From Acetobacter oryzifermentans (lineage in GTDB: Bacteria; Pseudomonadota; Alphaproteobacteria; Acetobacterales; Acetobacteraceae), in contig NZ_CP011122.1 in the NCBI RefSeq assembly GCF_001628715.1, forward strand, positions 52,246 through 116,245: 64,000 nucleotides of DNA. Direction: 5' to 3'. The notes under the pieces were generated by a model, which worked only from the letters and a program-made list of their open reading frames with translations, was not told where the DNA came from and searched no databases. The translations under genes were made by a program, and so were the position numbers. Shown here in pieces: positions 61,473 to 64,000 of the stretch (the first letter of the stretch is position 1; each line of letters starts with the position of its first letter).

Positions 61473-61723
61473 TCTCTCACATCCTCCAAAAAATCATCTT
61501 TTAAGGTCTGCAAATCTTGAAATGTGTAAGAAACTTCTACGGCTCCTATGTGCTTATGGTCTCCTTTTCCTGACTCATTGTCATATCGCAGAACGCATTT
61601 GCCATCCGATATCAGAGCCAGACGATACTTGTAGTGGTGCAAACTGCCTCTCAAGGGAGAAGGAACCTCCCAGACCACCAATTCGATAAACACCCGTTCT
61701 GAAAGGGTGATTTTCTCTTTCAT
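61460..61723 (-). CDS. TumE/DUF6516-like toxin
   Basis: An 87-residue protein (from ATG 61723) with VFIELVVWEVPSPLRGSLHHYKYRLALISDGKCVLRYDNESGKGDHKH and a helical end, matching the DUF6516 group annotated as TumE. Conserved Tyr, Arg, Asp-Asn and Gly-Asp-His-Lys-His residues are present. It is first in a two-gene unit with the TumA-like protein, as usual for this module. Confidence 0.78.
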   Translation of the reverse strand: MKEKITLSERVFIELVVWEVPSPLRGSLHHYKYRLALISDGKCVLRYDNESGKGDHKHIGAVEVSYTFQDLQTLKDDFLEDVREWLK

Positions 61724-61744
61724 GATGGAACGGGCTTTCGTCAT

Positions 61745-62178
61745 AGACTGGATTATAATTTAGGATGTTGTCGTTGTCCACAACAACAACGAATCCTTGG
61801 CCTGAGGGCACCACTGATATAACACCAACTATAAGAACGATTTACCCTATATAACATATAGCTTCAAACCCCGTCTTTTTATGAAAAACAGCCCCCTTCC
61901 CCATACATACTTGCGTTAATTCCACTTATCGCAAGTAGGAGGGCGCACGGAAAAAAAGGTTTGTGTCGAAATTCCTTAATTAGGTGAATCCCGGCTTCCA
62001 CACCGCCAAATCCCACCAAAAGTAACCTTAATCAGGTTAAAAGGAATCCCTTAATTAGGTTAAAAGCCCGTTCTTAGTCGGACTTGTTTCAGGCCGAGGA
62101 TTGACATGATGTCCATCTTGGGGGGTAAACGGAGTGTCCGGTTTTCGACAAGATAGATCAAAAACCGGACAAAAAAAT
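61745..62178. other. gene-free region with short repeats
   Basis: Three related copies of CTTAATYAGGT (about 61976-61988, 62027-62040, 62049-62063), the last two followed by TAAAAG, could be binding sites or origin iterons. TGTCCGGTTTT (62135-62145) and AAAACCGGACA (62161-62171) form an 11-bp inverted repeat. No gene is seen. Confidence 0.5.
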
Positions 62179-63660
62179 TTAGGTGAGCAAGCGGATCACG
62201 GTGGATGAAAACCTATTTGTATCAACAGATTTCGCTATAAACTCACATATCTTTGTCTTGAATATTATTCTTTCGATTCCCTGTTCTTCAGCACAGGCTA
62301 CCATAACGGTGAAAAAGTTTTTTCCTGTAGAATCCGGTTTGGTTCTTGCATCTGAAGAATAATCAGAAATTATCTCTTGAAACGGTCTAACAGCGAAAAA
62401 TTGGTCTCCAATAGCCCTGATAAGCTCTTGGTCTGGTGACGTGATAGCGTTTTTGTATATAAATTTTTCAATACTCTCTATTGGCAGGAACGTTTTTTTT
62501 AAATTTCCATAAATTGATGCTTTTTGCTCACATTGATCTTTTATATCCGCATCTAGGATTGAAATAATTTGACAGCGATCTCCGGCTAGTTTCGAAATTT
62601 GTAATTCCTTATGGAGATCCAATACCTTCTCCCAGCCTCCACAAGAAAGAATCCTAATTAAACGACCGGACTTTAATTGTTCGTCATTCAAAATTTTATC
62701 TACAACATTTTTAGCCAAATCATCTTCGACCAAGATTACGAAATCAAATCCATCTGGTCGATAAATTGTTCTGGAAGCATATGCAGGATAGCAGGGATTT
62801 ATTATTTTTGTCGAATTATCAATGCTATTATCTAGGTAAAATATGTTGCTCGGATGTATACTTCCAAGTATCTGGGTGCTATGCGTAGAGAAAATCACAC
62901 ATAAATTTTCTTCTTTACTTAATTTATTTAAAAATATTATCAGCCTATCTTGAGCCGAGGGATGCAAAGCCAACTCCGCTTCATCCAATAAAATTAGACT
63001 GATTTGGTTTAAATTTTTGGACTTATTATATTTTACTCGATCATAAATATAATTTAACAATCCCAATAAAAGAAACTCACCAGAACTCATCATTGTTTGA
63101 TGAATAGTTTCACCATTCTTGTAAAGAACGTAAGGTATACCTTTAAATCCAAGTTCAGACGCTCTTTTTTTTGATTTAACCTTTTTTAGCTGATCATAAT
63201 ACATTTCTGAATTTTTTAGTATTTTCCCCAAATTTTTATATACGAAATCATCGGCGTCACACAGGTCAATGGGTTTTATATGAAGGGAGTTTCTTTTGCT
63301 TGAAGTTTGTGCATCAGAGAATCTATTTCCAAAAATTATACTAGCTTCATAAATGCCGCTAAAAAATATTTCACTATCTCCATTATCCTCTCTAACCCAA
63401 TTTATTTTTTTCTTCCATATGTTTGTTTTTCCATTAAATTCAAAGACAATTTCCGTTTGATCAGATCCATCTTTAGAAAAATAGCTTCTTAATGCATTTT
63501 TATAAACAGATCTAGACAATACAGAAAATAATGTACTTTTTCCAGATCCATTTATACCACAAACTGCAGATACTCCATTCGATATTTTGATACTTATATT
63601 CATATTAGATACGTTTCTTAGATTTTTTATGGATACATTTAGAAAATCCGTCACTTGCAA
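62179..63660 (-). CDS. OLD-like ATPase with TOPRIM-type end
   Basis: A 493-residue protein, AT-rich and unlike its surroundings. The ABC-type ATPase half has Walker A GINGSGKSTLFSVL (about 35), the signature-like MMSSGEFLLLGLL, Walker B ILLDEAELALHPSAQDR (about 222) and FSTHSTQIL. The C-terminal part has DFVILVEDDLAKN (about 302) and ISILDADIK (about 365), the acidic residues of a TOPRIM nuclease. This is the OLD-family layout, known from phage defence (Gabija GajA, retron partners). No obvious partner gene lies beside it in this window. Confidence 0.82.
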   Translation of the reverse strand: MQVTDFLNVSIKNLRNVSNMNISIKISNGVSAVCGINGSGKSTLFSVLSRSVYKNALRSYFSKDGSDQTEIVFEFNGKTNIWKKKINWVREDNGDSEIFFSGIYEASIIFGNRFSDAQTSSKRNSLHIKPIDLCDADDFVYKNLGKILKNSEMYYDQLKKVKSKKRASELGFKGIPYVLYKNGETIHQTMMSSGEFLLLGLLNYIYDRVKYNKSKNLNQISLILLDEAELALHPSAQDRLIIFLNKLSKEENLCVIFSTHSTQILGSIHPSNIFYLDNSIDNSTKIINPCYPAYASRTIYRPDGFDFVILVEDDLAKNVVDKILNDEQLKSGRLIRILSCGGWEKVLDLHKELQISKLAGDRCQIISILDADIKDQCEQKASIYGNLKKTFLPIESIEKFIYKNAITSPDQELIRAIGDQFFAVRPFQEIISDYSSDARTKPDSTGKNFFTVMVACAEEQGIERIIFKTKICEFIAKSVDTNRFSSTVIRLLT

Positions 63661-63787
63661 ATACCTTTCATTTCAACCGCAGAAAATTTTATACCTTTTG
63701 TTCGCTGATAAAAAAATAGAAAAATCGGACAGGAAAAATCTAAATAATATGCCAAGTATAGAATGAATGCTATTATTATGTTATTTT
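63661..63787. other. AT-rich leader of the OLD-like gene
   Basis: Very AT-rich, probably the promoter of the minus-strand ATPase gene. No gene seen. Confidence 0.4.
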
Positions 63788-64000
63788 CTAATGCAATAAA
63801 AGAACTATATATAGCTTATTAATCATATCCGTTTCCGGATCACTCATTCTTCTAAGTGTCCGTCCAAGATCTAATCTACCATTACAGAGTTTTCTGACCA
63901 TCAATCGGACTGACGCCCGTCGGAGGAAAGTGAGTGCATTGCGATTGAGGAACTCCCAGTCCTTGCTCAGACGTCGGCAGCGATTTGGCTCTACGAACAA
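63788..64000 (-). CDS. IS5-family transposase C-terminus, cut by the window edge
   Basis: The visible residues (FVEPNRCRRLSKDWEFLNRN, then ALTFLRRASVRLMVRKLC) match the end of IS5-family transposases. The 5' part lies beyond base 64000. The tail after KLCN continues further than usual, so the 3' end of the gene may be fused to the flanking DNA. Confidence 0.75.
   Translation of the reverse strand: MFVEPNRCRRLSKDWEFLNRNALTFLRRASVRLMVRKLCNGRLDLGRTLRRMSDPETDMINKLYIVLLLH

Noticed and set aside
62135..62171. Inverted repeat as a terminator of the OLD-like gene
   Set aside because: On the minus strand the T run precedes the stem rather than following it, so it does not fit a rho-independent terminator.
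1..64000. CRISPR arrays, rRNA and tRNA genes
   Set aside because: No regularly spaced repeats, no rRNA signatures and no tRNA-like cloverleaf were noticed on reading; a tRNAscan run would be decisive.

Overview
The window looks like part of a plasmid, or plasmid-derived accessory DNA, from an alphaproteobacterium, most likely an acetic acid bacterium (Acetobacteraceae). This rests on a RepC-family initiator (55164-56483), a MOBF relaxase-helicase (17205-19964), a MucR/Ros regulator, several toxin-antitoxin modules, two TonB-dependent receptors and many nested insertion sequences. The genus assignment is inference from the overall protein flavour. No rRNA, tRNA or CRISPR array was seen.

Layout. 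1-7.4 kb: vapBC, small plasmid genes, then conjugation-type genes (lytic transglycosylase, membrane and ATPase proteins, a mobilisation-like protein), a BRO-type regulator, an HU protein and a WGR protein. 7.4-23.1 kb: two serine recombinase plus Hint-domain surface protein modules in inverted orientation. Between them lie a lipoprotein, a MucR-DUF1173 operon, an IS110 element, a truncated LysE exporter, and the relaxase with its accessory genes. 23.1-32.6 kb: a Tn3 transposase remnant, an unusual PLD-like/P-loop ATPase fusion, copy A of a Fic/DUF1612/relB block, prlF-yhaV, a chagasin-type inhibitor, and several orphan or broken antitoxins and toxins. 32.7-46.2 kb: a copper-type TonB receptor split at a G10 tract, with DUF2946-like and TonB genes; a nested IS5/IS3/IS110 scrapyard; then a second TonB receptor operon with a PepSY protein. 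46.6-53.9 kb: a bidirectional zinc-limitation regulon around one Zur-box-like palindrome. ABC transporter, thrS2, zur and DUF1826 lie to the left; folE, hisI2 and a COG0523 GTPase lie to the right. 54-64 kb: repC with a hairpin-rich leader, a Fic protein with a lost catalytic His, copies B and C of the repeat block, a TumE/TumA-like pair, an AT-rich OLD-like ATPase, and an IS5-family transposase cut by the window edge.

How it works together. The conjugation and backbone operons share a near-identical upstream motif, GGTCGCATCATG, at six places, suggesting one plasmid-encoded regulator. The zinc block is a self-contained stress module: zinc-sparing or back-up enzymes plus a metal-insertion GTPase under Zur. 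The surface-protein modules and the receptor with a homopolymer tract look built for variation. The repeated Fic/DUF1612/relB blocks, the two Hint modules and the IS nests are large substrates for rearrangement.

The strongest candidates for something new are the PLD-ATPase fusion at 23.7 kb, the mirrored recombinase-Hint modules, and the shared backbone operator.
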